DNA of 64,000 nt from Symbiodinium natans (taxonomy: Eukaryota; Sar; Dinophyceae; Suessiales; Symbiodiniaceae), in the NCBI GenBank assembly GCA_905221605.1, contig CAJNDS010002139.1, positions 576,613 through 640,612 on the forward strand. Direction: 5' to 3'. The notes under the pieces were generated by a model that saw only the letters and a list, made by a program, of their open reading frames with translations, searched no databases and was not told where the DNA came from. The position numbers and the translations under genes were made by a program. Below, one piece after another: positions 29,902 to 39,600 of the stretch (the first letter of the stretch is position 1; every line of letters begins with the position of its first letter).

Positions 29902-31450
29902 AAGGACCAGAAGAATGATGAACGCACAAGGTCTTCCTGAACATTATAGATACCATGACGCGGTTGACCCCATTCGAGCCTGTGTTGCGATGGATACATA
30001 TGTCAAAACGATGCATCCGACACCAGCGGGAGCGGTACCAGGTGATCGATACATTCCACCCACTAATTGATACATCCTACTAGAATATGTGGACCAAAGT
30101 GTTACGACTCTTGCTTTCACGTTTAGTGGGAATGTCTTACGCTGACTGAAGATGAAGTACTCCAGCTTTCGGTAGTTTGAAGTGGTCCAAACTGCTGATG
30201 AGTGCCAATTGCCGATTTTTTTGAATTCCTTTCTAACGTGCTAAATCCCTGTCAGTTTCTTGTCAATTCAGGAAGCTGGCTAACTGCTGGTTAGCTTCAA
30301 CGCCGTGAACATTCGAATCCTTCCTGAACTAGCTAGTAGAGACCATTTCCATTTTCTCATCACCCCCCAGCCCCCAAACCATAACAGCCGATACATCAAC
30401 TCCCAACTCACCAAAAAAACCCAACCCAAGACCCACATGATGAAAACCATACTGTGGAACCATGCCCAACCTCAACCCTATACACCAAATAGCCAACCCG
30501 AAATCCTTAACCCCAGAAAATGGAAATGGTCTTCTTGAATAAAATATCATATCTATAATAGGAATAAGGTTTAGGAATAAGGTAGGAATAAGAAGCAAAA
30601 GTAATACTATTTTGTGGAAATGGTATTATTATTGGTTCAAAGCTCCCACCGGAGGGGCGGGTCTTGCAAAGGACAAACGGCACTCATGCGCATGGCACTC
30701 TGCAAGAGCGCCCGTCCTTTGTTTTCATCACGCCAGATGCCCTGAGCATCCGAGTGGGGTGTCCGAGGTCACTGGAGACATCGACCACTGAACCAGAGAT
30801 CTTGTGCATGTAGAATCCCCATTTAAACCGGCAAAGCATGTCAAGCGTCCACAACCAACTCGACGCCTATGCAGCCTATGCATGCTGCGCTTTGTCGCGC
30901 AGTGCTATGCTTGGTGGGAGTGATCCGAAATGGTGGCCTGTTGGCCTGTGTCCCACTCGAGCTTATGGTTCGTCCCCAGAACTCCAACACTGCTAGGGAG
31001 GCCTCGGACCTAGAGCGAAAGTGGTCGGGGACAGGGTTCTAGAGGATGGGAACTTAAAGGTAACCGGGGACCTGTACGACGCGAGAGCAATGAGAGCAAG
31101 GCAACAAGGCACTCAACAGTTCAAGGCTAAAAACCAAGCAAGCAAAAACAGCGCACACATCACCGCAAAATCCACGCTGGCAGGTGAGCACTGGCTGAGC
31201 AAGGGAAGCGACTGCGCTTGAAGCGACTGGAGGCCTAGGAGCCACGAAGCGACTGCAGTACAGCGTCATGAGGACGGGGCGCAGGTTCGTGTTGAGGTTC
31301 TCCTCGGACAAGTTCTGGAAGCTCCCGTTTCGAGAGCAACGTGCGGACAGGAGCGATGTGCAATCTCATTCTCAGAAACAAAAAACCACAGAAACTTGTA
31401 TGTCAAACAAAGTTAATACTAACTTGGGACTAATCGTGTTCTAAGCCAGA
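29902..31450. other. No gene seen; partner of the 25-27 kb segment
   Basis: No recognisable gene is present. Short diverged copies of sequence from 25010, 25568 and 27278 occur in the same order at 30283, 31180 and 31356. A 53-bp segment at about 31264-31320 recurs at 33058-33113. Confidence 0.45.
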
Positions 31451-31538
31451 CTTGTCCTCCAAGATTTGTCAGCTAAGCGCCAGCCGGTGCTCCCCATGCT
31501 CTCCCTCCGTGCAAGCTCCTTCCCAATCTTCCATCTCA

Positions 31539-32029
31539 TCAGCGTGTCCGGTGGTACAAGGGCGTACTCATGGTTTCCATTCCAAGTGTTGTCAGGGAGG
31601 CCCTCTTCGGAACGATGCCGCCTACGTTCTTTTTTGCGAGCTTCGCAGCAGCATCCAGGTCAAGATCGTAAAGCGGAGACCAGCCCCGGTCCAGCATCTT
31701 CTGCAAATGATTCTTTGCGTCAGCAGCGCAAGCTGGCAAGCCCGGGCACTCTACGATGCAAAATGGATCAAAACCACTCTTTTTGCTTGCCAACTGCCGC
31801 TTCGCAGCAAACGACGATGTTTCCACCGAAGTAGCTGAAGAACTCCTTCGCAAGGTCTTGACTCATGCCCCGGCTGCTGAGTTGGCTTCATCCACGAGGA
31901 TGCATGTGTCATTCCCCTCCTCGCGGAATGTCTGTACTTGCACTACAAGCCCCGGATTCGCGCCAACAGTAGCCGTGAGGGAGCTTAGCTTTTTGGATTC
32001 TACCCGGCCCAAGATAGCCTTGAAGAGCT

Positions 32030-32034
<5 letters not shown>
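31539..32034 (-). pseudogene. Fragment of a P-loop ATPase-like gene
   Basis: The minus strand reads ELFKAILGRVESKK, then a Walker-B-like strand NDTCILVDEANSAA. A TGA at 31865 interrupts the same frame, which stays open to 31539 (FDPFCIVECPGLP); just past the stop another frame also looks protein-like (DLAKEFFSYFGGNIVVCC). The 5' part of the gene is replaced by a (GA)n tract at 32033. I recall VDEAN as a Walker B variant in ATPase families expanded in dinoflagellates and oomycetes, but no Walker A remains, so the call is tentative. Confidence 0.35.
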
Positions 32035-32093
<59 letters not shown>

Positions 32094-32336
32094 AGAGCAA
32101 GAGAGCCAGAGAGCCAGAGAGCGAGAGAGCGAGAGGGCGAGAGAGCGAGAGAGCGAGAGAGCGAGAGAGCGAGAGAGCGAGGGAGCGAGAGAGCGAGAGA
32201 GCGAGAGAGTGAGAGAGCGAGCGAGAGCGAGCAGCGAGAGCAAGCAGCGAGAGCGAGCAGCGAGAGCGAGCAGCCAGAGCGAGCAGCGAGAGCGAGCAGC
32301 GAGAGCGAGCAGCGAGAGCAGCGAGAGCGAGCAGCT
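32033..32336. repeat. (GA)n tract grading into gagcga/gagcagcga repeats
   Basis: Pure (GA)n for about 50 bp passes into 'gagagcgagagagc' and then 'gagcagcgagagc' units. It interrupts the ATPase-like fragment. Open frames on both strands through it are artefacts. Confidence 0.9.
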
Positions 32337-32337
32337 G

Positions 32338-32402
32338 CAAGATGAAACCATGATGACTGCAAGATGAAACCATGATGACTGCAAGATGAATCCATGATAC
32401 AC
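32338..32402. repeat. 22-bp tandem repeat, three copies
   Basis: The unit 'gcaagatgaaaccatgatga' plus two further bases occurs three times in a row, the last copy with one substitution. Confidence 0.8.
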
Positions 32403-32450
32403 AAAGATGAAAAAAAATCGCTCAAAGCAGCCTCTTCCATCCACAGAGAC

Positions 32451-32686
32451 AACACACGGTCACCACGCGGTCACCACGCGGTCACCACACGGTCACCACG
32501 CGGTCACCACGCGGTCACCACACGGTCACCACGCGGTCACCACGATGCGGTCACCACGCGGTCACAACGCGGTCACAACGCTGTCACAACGCGGTCACAA
32601 CGCGGTCACTACGCGGTCACTACGCGGTCACTACGCGGTCACTTCACTACGCGGTCACTACGCGGTCACTGCGCGGTCACTACGCG
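32451..32686 (+). repeat. 11-bp minisatellite CGGTCACNACG, block-structured
   Basis: The array has an 11-bp period. The variable eighth base is C in the first block (to about 32560), A in a middle block, and T in the last. Local homogenisation by unequal exchange or slippage would give such blocks. Stop-free frames through it on both strands are not genes. Confidence 0.85.
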
Positions 32687-33239
32687 ATACTGCAAAATTG
32701 TTAGAGCGGCGGAACGGGAAGCCGCGTTCATATAGTTCAGCGACGTGAGATTTGAGGCACTCTTGAGGCGTCTATGCGGCAAGAGCCCACATGTTTCCGC
32801 GCTGCTTTTCAAGCATGTGATATTTCCGAGCATTGAACGAAACGGGCTTGTCATGCATGTCAACCCACATTCCGCGTAGCAGCTTCTGACCGCTTTTCGT
32901 TTCCAGCTATGCCGTTGCTTGTCGTTTTCATCTTCGATCCAGACTCTCCATGGAATTTACCCGAATCAGCACGGCGATGGAAGTCCGAGACACGTATGCA
33001 CGCAATGACAATCTTAGGTGCAGACCTGCCAGAACACCGCCCTCGTGCGCTGGCCGCCGGACGGGGCGCAGGTTGGTCTTGAGGTTCTCGTCGGACGAGT
33101 TCTGGAAACCGTACCGGCCGGTGTTGGCCTCGATGAAGAAGTTGGCAGAGCCCGCCGAGATGGTTTGGTCGGTTGTTGGCGTCCAGCAGCACGGCGGTCT
33201 CGCCCGTCGGACCCCCCCACGCTGCCATGACCGGCGATC
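32687..33239 (-). other. No clear gene; short duplicated fragment at 33058-33113
   Basis: The minus strand at about 33170-33040 reads SAGSANFFIEANTGRYGF and then QNSSDENLKTNLRPV, which looks protein-like. A diverged copy (SEENLNTNLRPV) lies at 31311-31264. The S-D-x-x-L-K-x-N phrase is a little like tail-fibre S74-type domains, but the stretch is too short to call. Confidence 0.25.
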
Positions 33240-33690
33240 TGCTGGATGCACTCCTGTGGCATTCCCCGTTGGCTGCTGTCTCGGCCGCCGCGGTGGCTAA
33301 AGCGGCTCCCCTCCGCTGCTGCCGCCTGCTGCGCCACCGTCTCACCACTCCACGACTACTGCGCCGTAATTGCCGCACCGCTCTGCTACACGGTTGCACT
33401 GCCGCGCCGATCTGCTGCACTGCTCCTCCGCTACTGCCGCGCCTGCTGCCGCACCGCGTCGCTCCGCTGCGGCCGCCTCGCTCAGCTGCTGCTTTCCTAT
33501 ACCCCCCCACCGCTTTGCTACTGCCGCGCCGCTCCTCTACACTGCCGCGTTGCTCCGCTCCGCGCCGCTCCGCGTCACTCTGCTACATGCTGCCAGCTCT
33601 GCACCGCGCCGCCTCGCTGCTGCCGCGCTGCTTCGCTGCTGCCGCGCCGCTTCGCTACTGCCACTCCACAGCGCGTCCTCCTCTCGGATG
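33240..33690. repeat. GC-rich degenerate repeat (gccgc/gctgc)
   Basis: The sequence is built of imperfect units such as 'ctgctgccgcgccgctccgc'. All frames stay open for long distances because of composition. Confidence 0.65.
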
Positions 33691-34109
33691 CGCTTGAACC
33701 AATCGGGCTTGGAGCATTCCAAAACATGCTCGGCATCATGTACTGCGGGTACATGTTTGTTGCAACATCGTTGCTTTCTGTGTATTGCCCCTTGCTGCAC
33801 CGCCCCCTCCGTCAGTACGTTGCAGTCCGCCTGGACTCTGACATCATGGGGGAGCTCAAGGAGTCAAGAGCGTATCGCCGTCATGGTTCGTCGTCAGCAT
33901 CGTCATTCACACCAGCAGGATGCAAGAACTTTCTGCTGGTTGTTCCCAATGATCGACCCGCTTCGCAAAAGCAACTCAAGCGCGCTTTCCTTCTCCACTC
34001 TCAAATTGTCTCGTATGCCGTTGCATTGGTGAAACAGCTATTGGTCGACGCTGGCAACCGTTGCAGGCCCTGTGGCTTTCGCCACCTTTTTTGTGGAACG
34101 CACTGTCTT
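33691..34109. other. No gene seen
   Basis: About 400 bp between two simple-sequence blocks. The plus frame that starts in the GC-rich repeat (33246) continues here but shows no domain. Confidence 0.4.
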
Positions 34110-34352
34110 GCCCTCCTCTCCTCTCCTCTGCCCTCCTTTCCTCTCCTCTCCTCTCCTCTCCTCTCCCCTCCTCTGCCCCTCCCTCCCCCTCCCTCCTCTC
34201 CCCCCTCTCCCCCTCCTCTCCCCTCCTCTCCCCTTCTCCCCTTCTCCCCTCCTCTCCCCTCCTCCTCTCCCCTCCCTCTCCCCTCCTCTCCCTCTTCCCT
34301 CCTCTCCTCTCTCCCCCCCCCCTCCCCCTGCCCTCTCCCCTTTCCCCTCTGA
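34110..34352. repeat. Polypyrimidine tract (cctcctctcccct)
   Basis: About 240 bp are almost wholly C and T on the plus strand, with mirror-symmetric stretches. Such sequence can adopt triplex (H-DNA) structure. No gene is present. Confidence 0.9.
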
Positions 34353-34561
34353 CCTCTCTGCCTGATCAGCATTGTTGCAGCGTCGCGAAGAACAGTGGCG
34401 AACCGCAAAAGCGCTGCAAACTGCAGTATAATGCTTAAGCAGCACTGCTGCAGAGACTCGGTAAGAGACTCAATCTTTGTGGAATCTTTGACGGTGGAGA
34501 CTACAATCTTTTACGGTAAAGATTGCAGTCTTTTTGAAGTCTATTCGAAGTCTGCAACGCT

Positions 34562-35473
34562 GTGACAACACGGTCACAACGCGGTCACTATGGTCACAAC
34601 GCGGTCACAACACAACGCGGAAACACCGCGGTCACAACACAACGCGGTCACAACTCACAATGCGGACACAACGCGGTCACAACGCGCACAACATGACACA
34701 ACGCGGTCACAACACAACGTCAGAACGCACGCACACGCGCTCACAACACAACGGCCCAACGTGCACAATGCAGACACAACGCGGACACAACGCGACGCGG
34801 TTACAACACGGTCACAACGCGGTCACAACGCGGTCACTACGGTCACAACGCAGTCACAGCACAACGCGGTCACAACACGGAAACAACGCTGCACAACACG
34901 GACACAACATGGAGACAACACAACGCGGTCATGCGGTCACAATACAGCGCCGTCAAACACACGCACACGCGGTCACAACACAACGGCTGCACAACGGGGA
35001 CACAACACGACGCGGTTACAACGCGGTCACAACGCGGTCAGTATGGTCACAACGTGGTCACAACACAACGCGGTCACAACGCACACAACACGGTCACAAC
35101 ACAGCGCCGTCAAAAAACGCACGCACACGCGGTCACAACACAACGGCTGCACAACACGGACACGACGCAGACACAACACAACGCGGTCACGGTCACCACA
35201 CAGCGCCGTCAAAACACGCACACGCGGTCACAACGGCTGCGCAACGCGACACAACGCGGACACAACACAACGCGGTCACAACACACATGCGGACACAACG
35301 CGGTCACAACGCGGTTCCAACGCGGTTACAACACGGTCACAACGCGGTCCAGCATTGTTGTGTTTTTTATTAAATCATTCTGAGTCATGTTTAAGTCATT
35401 TTGAATCATTATTAAATTATCTTGAATCACAATTGAGTCATTATTAAGTTTTTTTCAGCAGGAACACCTCTTC
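34562..35473 (+). repeat. 11-bp minisatellite with AT-rich tail, copy interrupted by copia
   Basis: About 790 bp of CGGTCACAACG-type units with many local variants are followed by an AT-rich tail (about 35365-35450) matching the tail at 16932-17030, and then 'cagcaggaacacc'. The copia element starts directly after; the rest of the repeat resumes at 45361. Long plus frames through the array (for example 34590-35447) are artefacts of the stop-free unit. Confidence 0.8.
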
Positions 35474-35948
35474 TGCTGGAAGATTGTGGCTGATCCTGTG
35501 CTCCAAACCCAAACTTGCCTCCAGGCACTCACAGAGTCCTGACAGACAACCAAAGACCATACACGGGCTCGTACCACAAGGCACAAGCTCCGCTACACGT
35601 GGAAAACCGAAGGTCCCTCTGGTACCTTTTCCCTTAAAAGCACGAACCCTGACCACACAAGTGCGAACAACTCTCTCTTTTTCACAGTCAGAGCCACTTG
35701 AGCCAAAATTCACAAAGTGCACAAACTAAACGAATTCTCTCTTGTGAGCTTAAACTCAGCTTCAGAACGAAGTTCCTACACACTGCACACTCACTTTAAA
35801 TAGCGTATTGGGCAAAAACACACTCGTATGATTTCCTTGGAAATCAACGAGGCATAAACCATCGAGGATGGGATCACACGGATTCCCAATCACTCCGAAG
35901 CAAAACAAACCTAAGCAAGCTGATCCAAAACATGACCAAAACATCACT
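35474..35948. repeat. 5' LTR carrying an internal inversion
   Basis: The LTR begins in the same sense as the 3' LTR for 19 bp (TGGAAGATTGTGGCTGATC, 35477-35495). The next ~453 bp are reversed. First come about 100 bp with no match in the 3' LTR, probably inverted leader. Then 35596-35948 forms the reverse complement of 45006-45360 with few mismatches. One inversion of LTR plus leader explains this order. The 5' promoter and primer-binding region would be disrupted. Confidence 0.75.
35697..35709 (-). other. Spliced-leader-like 13-mer in 5' LTR
   Basis: The minus strand reads ATTTTGGCTCAAG, matching the last 13 bases of the dinoflagellate spliced leader as I remember it. Because the segment is inverted, this is in LTR sense. 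The 3' LTR copy matches over 12 bases. Confidence 0.4.
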
Positions 35949-36538
35949 ACTGCCAGTGGACCGGAATCTCTTGCACTTGGACCGTGTAAGTGAGTGCCGG
36001 GAAGCCTATCCTGTGAGGAGGCGGATCCGGACTCATCAGGCTTGGAAGCAGTTGGTTCAGCGGCTGTTGAGGCACTTTGGAGCCCGGGCAAGGTGGTTTG
36101 TCTGGAACTGGATTGGTTGCGATCTTGGAGGAATACGGTGCTTGGTAGTCGAACTGAGGTTCTTCAGGAGCCTGGACCATCTGGTGTTGGTGAGAGAATT
36201 TTCGCCAGAAGACGTTGTGGAGAGACTGCAGGCTGGAGCCTGAGTTCAGGAACTATGTTGAACACATCCCACGACAGACCAGTGGAGCTCATGTGAGGAG
36301 TCCAAGGTGGACGAGAGCGTGGAAGCTTTGTGCCCATCATGGATGCTGAGACAAGGCGAAGGGTAGACCCTTTTCCGGGTTTGGGAAATCCCAACCCACT
36401 GTGGGTGCAAGGTTTGGCACAAGGAAGCCAACCTGTGTATGGCTCAGTGCCCAGAGGTCGAACTCCCGCCAGAAGCCCTCATGGGGTAGCTACTGGAGCA
36501 CCCCAACAGACAATGGGAGGCCCTTCGTTTCCCCCTAG
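35949..36538 (+). other. Leader between 5' LTR and polyprotein
   Basis: About 590 bp in which frames in other registers look partly protein-like (36330-36611: GNPNPLWVQGLAQGSQPVYG, Pro/Gln-rich, joining the style of the Gag N-terminus). The Gag start may therefore lie upstream of the long ORF with a frame change near 36540-36600, or Gag starts within the long ORF. The in-frame stop at 36536 limits the long ORF. Confidence 0.4.
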
Positions 36539-36604
36539 TTTGCCTCAGCAAGCGGTAGGAAGTCCTTCATTACCACCAGGACATCCACTGGACCTCCTCA
36601 ACCT

Positions 36605-39600
36605 GTGGTGACACCATCACAAACATCACCCGACGTGCAAGGGTTGACGAGACAAGTGCGAGAATTGGAAAGCATGATGCAGCAACTGGTTGTGCAGCAA
36701 CAGCAGTTTATGCAAACGATGACTTCGTCCATGGTGCAGCAACAGCAGCAGCATCAGCAGTGGATGATACAGCAGCATCAGCAACAGCAGCCACAGCAAC
36801 AGCAACAGGTGAATCCCCCCTTACCTCAGGATGGTGTTCCTGAGAACATGCCCAGTTCTTCTTCGGGATGTCAAGGTGCATCGCCAGTGGGTACTCCTGC
36901 GAAGGGGACCCAGCTTTTTCGGATGGCGAGCCCAAGTCCCCCACTGAGACCTCCACCTCTGGAGCAAGAAAGGGAAAGGGATGTGTTTGCTCGATCGGAC
37001 AAATGGTTGCCCAGTTTGCCGACCATTGACTTTTCGTCTTGGAAGGATCGCATCTCTGAAGCTCTTGGATTCTTGACCTGGATGGAGAAGCTGACCAGTT
37101 GGGTTGGTTTGGGTTCAGAAGTGTTTCCCAATGAGCTCATGCATGCGGTGAAGACTCAAGAAGAGTCTCGGCTGAAACAGGATCGACTTACTGTGGAGCA
37201 ACAGAAGAGGTCGACGAGGCTGATGCACATCCTGCGACAGACTTTTGCAAATCATGAGAAGAGTTCTCTGATTTTGCAGACATATGTTGAAAGTGAGAGC
37301 ACTTATCAACAATCTGGTTTTGTGGCTTTGAGATTGCTGGCGAAGGAGTTTTGCCTGAAGTCGCGAGCTGAATGCCTGTTCTTTCGGTCGCAGCTGGTGA
37401 ATCAAACCGTGAAAGCACCCAGTATTCCGGAGATCATTCGAAAGATTGAGCATGAGTTGAACAAGTACACCAAGCTGCTCAATAGTCTTGATCCCGATGT
37501 GCATGCTGGTGGTTTGCAGATCCAAGAAGCGGATTCGGTTATGGTTTTGCTGCGCAGTTTGCCAGATCGGTGTAGAAGCCATTGCTTGTTGCATGGCGAT
37601 AGTGAATCGTTTGAAGATCTGAAAAGAGTTGCTCTGAAGTTTGAGGTGCAACAAAGGGTGTGGTCAGAAGCCCCTGGCACGAAGCTTCAACCTTTTCGAG
37701 ATCCCAATGAGGGAAAGGGCAACGAAGGAAAACCAAAAGGCAAAGGAAAGGAACAGAAAGGCAAGCGCGAATCAAGCAAAGGTGCTGGCAAACGAGCTTC
37801 AAGCCAGAACAAGAAGGATGTGGAGTGCTATGTGTGTGGTGGAAAGGGACATTATGCCCGCGATTGCTGGTATAAGGAGGGAGATTCAGGCAAGAAGCCC
37901 AATTCCCCCAATGCTAAGGCGAAAGCCAAGGCAAAAGGAGATCCCAAGAAGAAGCCCGAAAAGGGAAAGCCCAAAGGAAAAGGCAAAGGAAAGGGGAAGA
38001 CAGTTGCTGAAGTCTCCCAAGAGGGTGAGTCGAGTGACTACCAGCTAACTGGAGGTGAATGGAATGAACCTGAGTCAGAGGCCCGAGTGGAATCTGTGTT
38101 GCAACCTCTGGAAGGATTGCTCGATGAAGTGAGAAAAGAGTGGATTCCCCGGAGTACTGATGAGATAGATTGGTCATGGGAAGTTGAGACGAGAGTCCGG
38201 ATTGCCGAGTTGGAGCATCGGATCTCTACCGATTTATCTCAGATGTTGCCATCTAAGTCAGTTCGGTCTTTGATGAAACCTCCGATGAATCAAGTCAAAA
38301 GCATGGAAAAGGATGATGCAAGCAAATGGTGGTTGATTGACTCAGGAGCATCGGTGACTGTGATTGCGAAAAGATACTTGGATGAGTTCCAGATCTTGGA
38401 TCGGAAGGCGTTGGGACCTAATGAGAGGTACTCAGCAGCCAACGATACCCCGGTGAATGTCTTCGAGCGAGTTCGCATCCGAGCCTTGCTGCCTATGTAT
38501 GAAGGAAAGCAGTATCTTGGTTTGACATCGGTGTGTGTGACTGGAGTTGTAGCAGATGTGGCTCACAACATCTTGAGCACCGAGCAGATGGTGAATACTG
38601 GTTGGGAAGTGAAGTTCACTCGAAGAGAGATTTCGCTGCGACACGAGAAGAAAGGAGTCATGGGATATGGAGTATCCTGGGCTGGATGTCCTTGGATCTA
38701 CCTGCAAGGTGATGCTGGAAAGCGAAAGAAAGTAACCTTTGGAAGAACTGAGGTTCGACCCATGGATGTGGATGATGGCCAACGACCGATGGAGGTTGAT
38801 CAGATGCAGTCAGTGCAGTCAATGACCAAGAAAAAGCAAGAAGAAATGGAGCTGCATCGGATGCGAGGCCACATTCCTTTTTCGTCCGAATGTCCTCATT
38901 GTCGGATGACAAGAGGAACAACCCAGCATCGTCGGACCAAGGATGCTCAAGACCGACCCGTGGCGTTGCAAGCAGATTTCTGCTTCATCAACCTGGTAAC
39001 TGGTACTTTTGCGAAAGACCAGCCGACGGCTCCCAACATGAAAGTACTGGTCATGACTGAAATGTCAACCAGAATGATTGGATGTCTGTTGGTAGGGACC
39101 AATGCTGACAATACCTCCAGCTGGATTCGTTATTGGATGAATGCTTTCGGACTGGACATTGCAGGGTCTGCTGTACTGTTGAGGACAGACAGCGAGACAG
39201 CGGTGAGCGCCCTCATCAAGAGAGCCAATCTGGGGATTAGGATTGTGACCCAAAGAGCACCTCCGCAGGGACATGAAGCGGTTGGTGGTGTGGAAAGGGC
39301 AGTGAGAACACTCAAGGAGTTGTTCAGCACGGTGAGGTTGGATCTACGAGCGCAGGGCTTTGACTTGAAAAGAAGTCCTCGAGCGTTTGAGTTTGGTCTG
39401 ATTTACTGTGCTGCAATGCACAATCACCATGCAGCTGCCTTTGATGGGAAGAAATCACCCCAGGAGTTGGTACTACAGAGATCCCTCCATGAGTGTGGAT
39501 CGTCGTTGATAGGTGCTACAGTTCTGGCTGAGCTACCGGATTCGATGAAAACCACGGCGCTCTCCCGGTTTGTGGAAGCAGCCTATGTGTACCCTGAAGT

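Noticed and set aside
31863-32455. Long Ser/Arg/Leu frames on both strands
   Set aside because: They are translations of (GA)n and gagcga repeats. Only the short ATPase-like end at 31863-32034 was kept.
32451-32686. Possible CRISPR array
   Set aside because: The 11-bp units follow one another with no spacers, and no cas-like gene is near; it is a minisatellite.
33014-33251. Phage-tail S74 intramolecular chaperone domain
   Set aside because: Only about 15 residues resemble it; too short to support.
33246-34352. A 368-codon plus frame
   Set aside because: It crosses the GC-rich repeat and the polypyrimidine tract; composition explains the open frame and no domain is seen.
34534-35447. Three long plus-strand open frames of 150-285 codons rich in Thr, Arg, His, Asn
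   Set aside because: They run through the 11-bp CGGTCACAACG array in all three frames; the unit has no stop, so the frames are artefacts.
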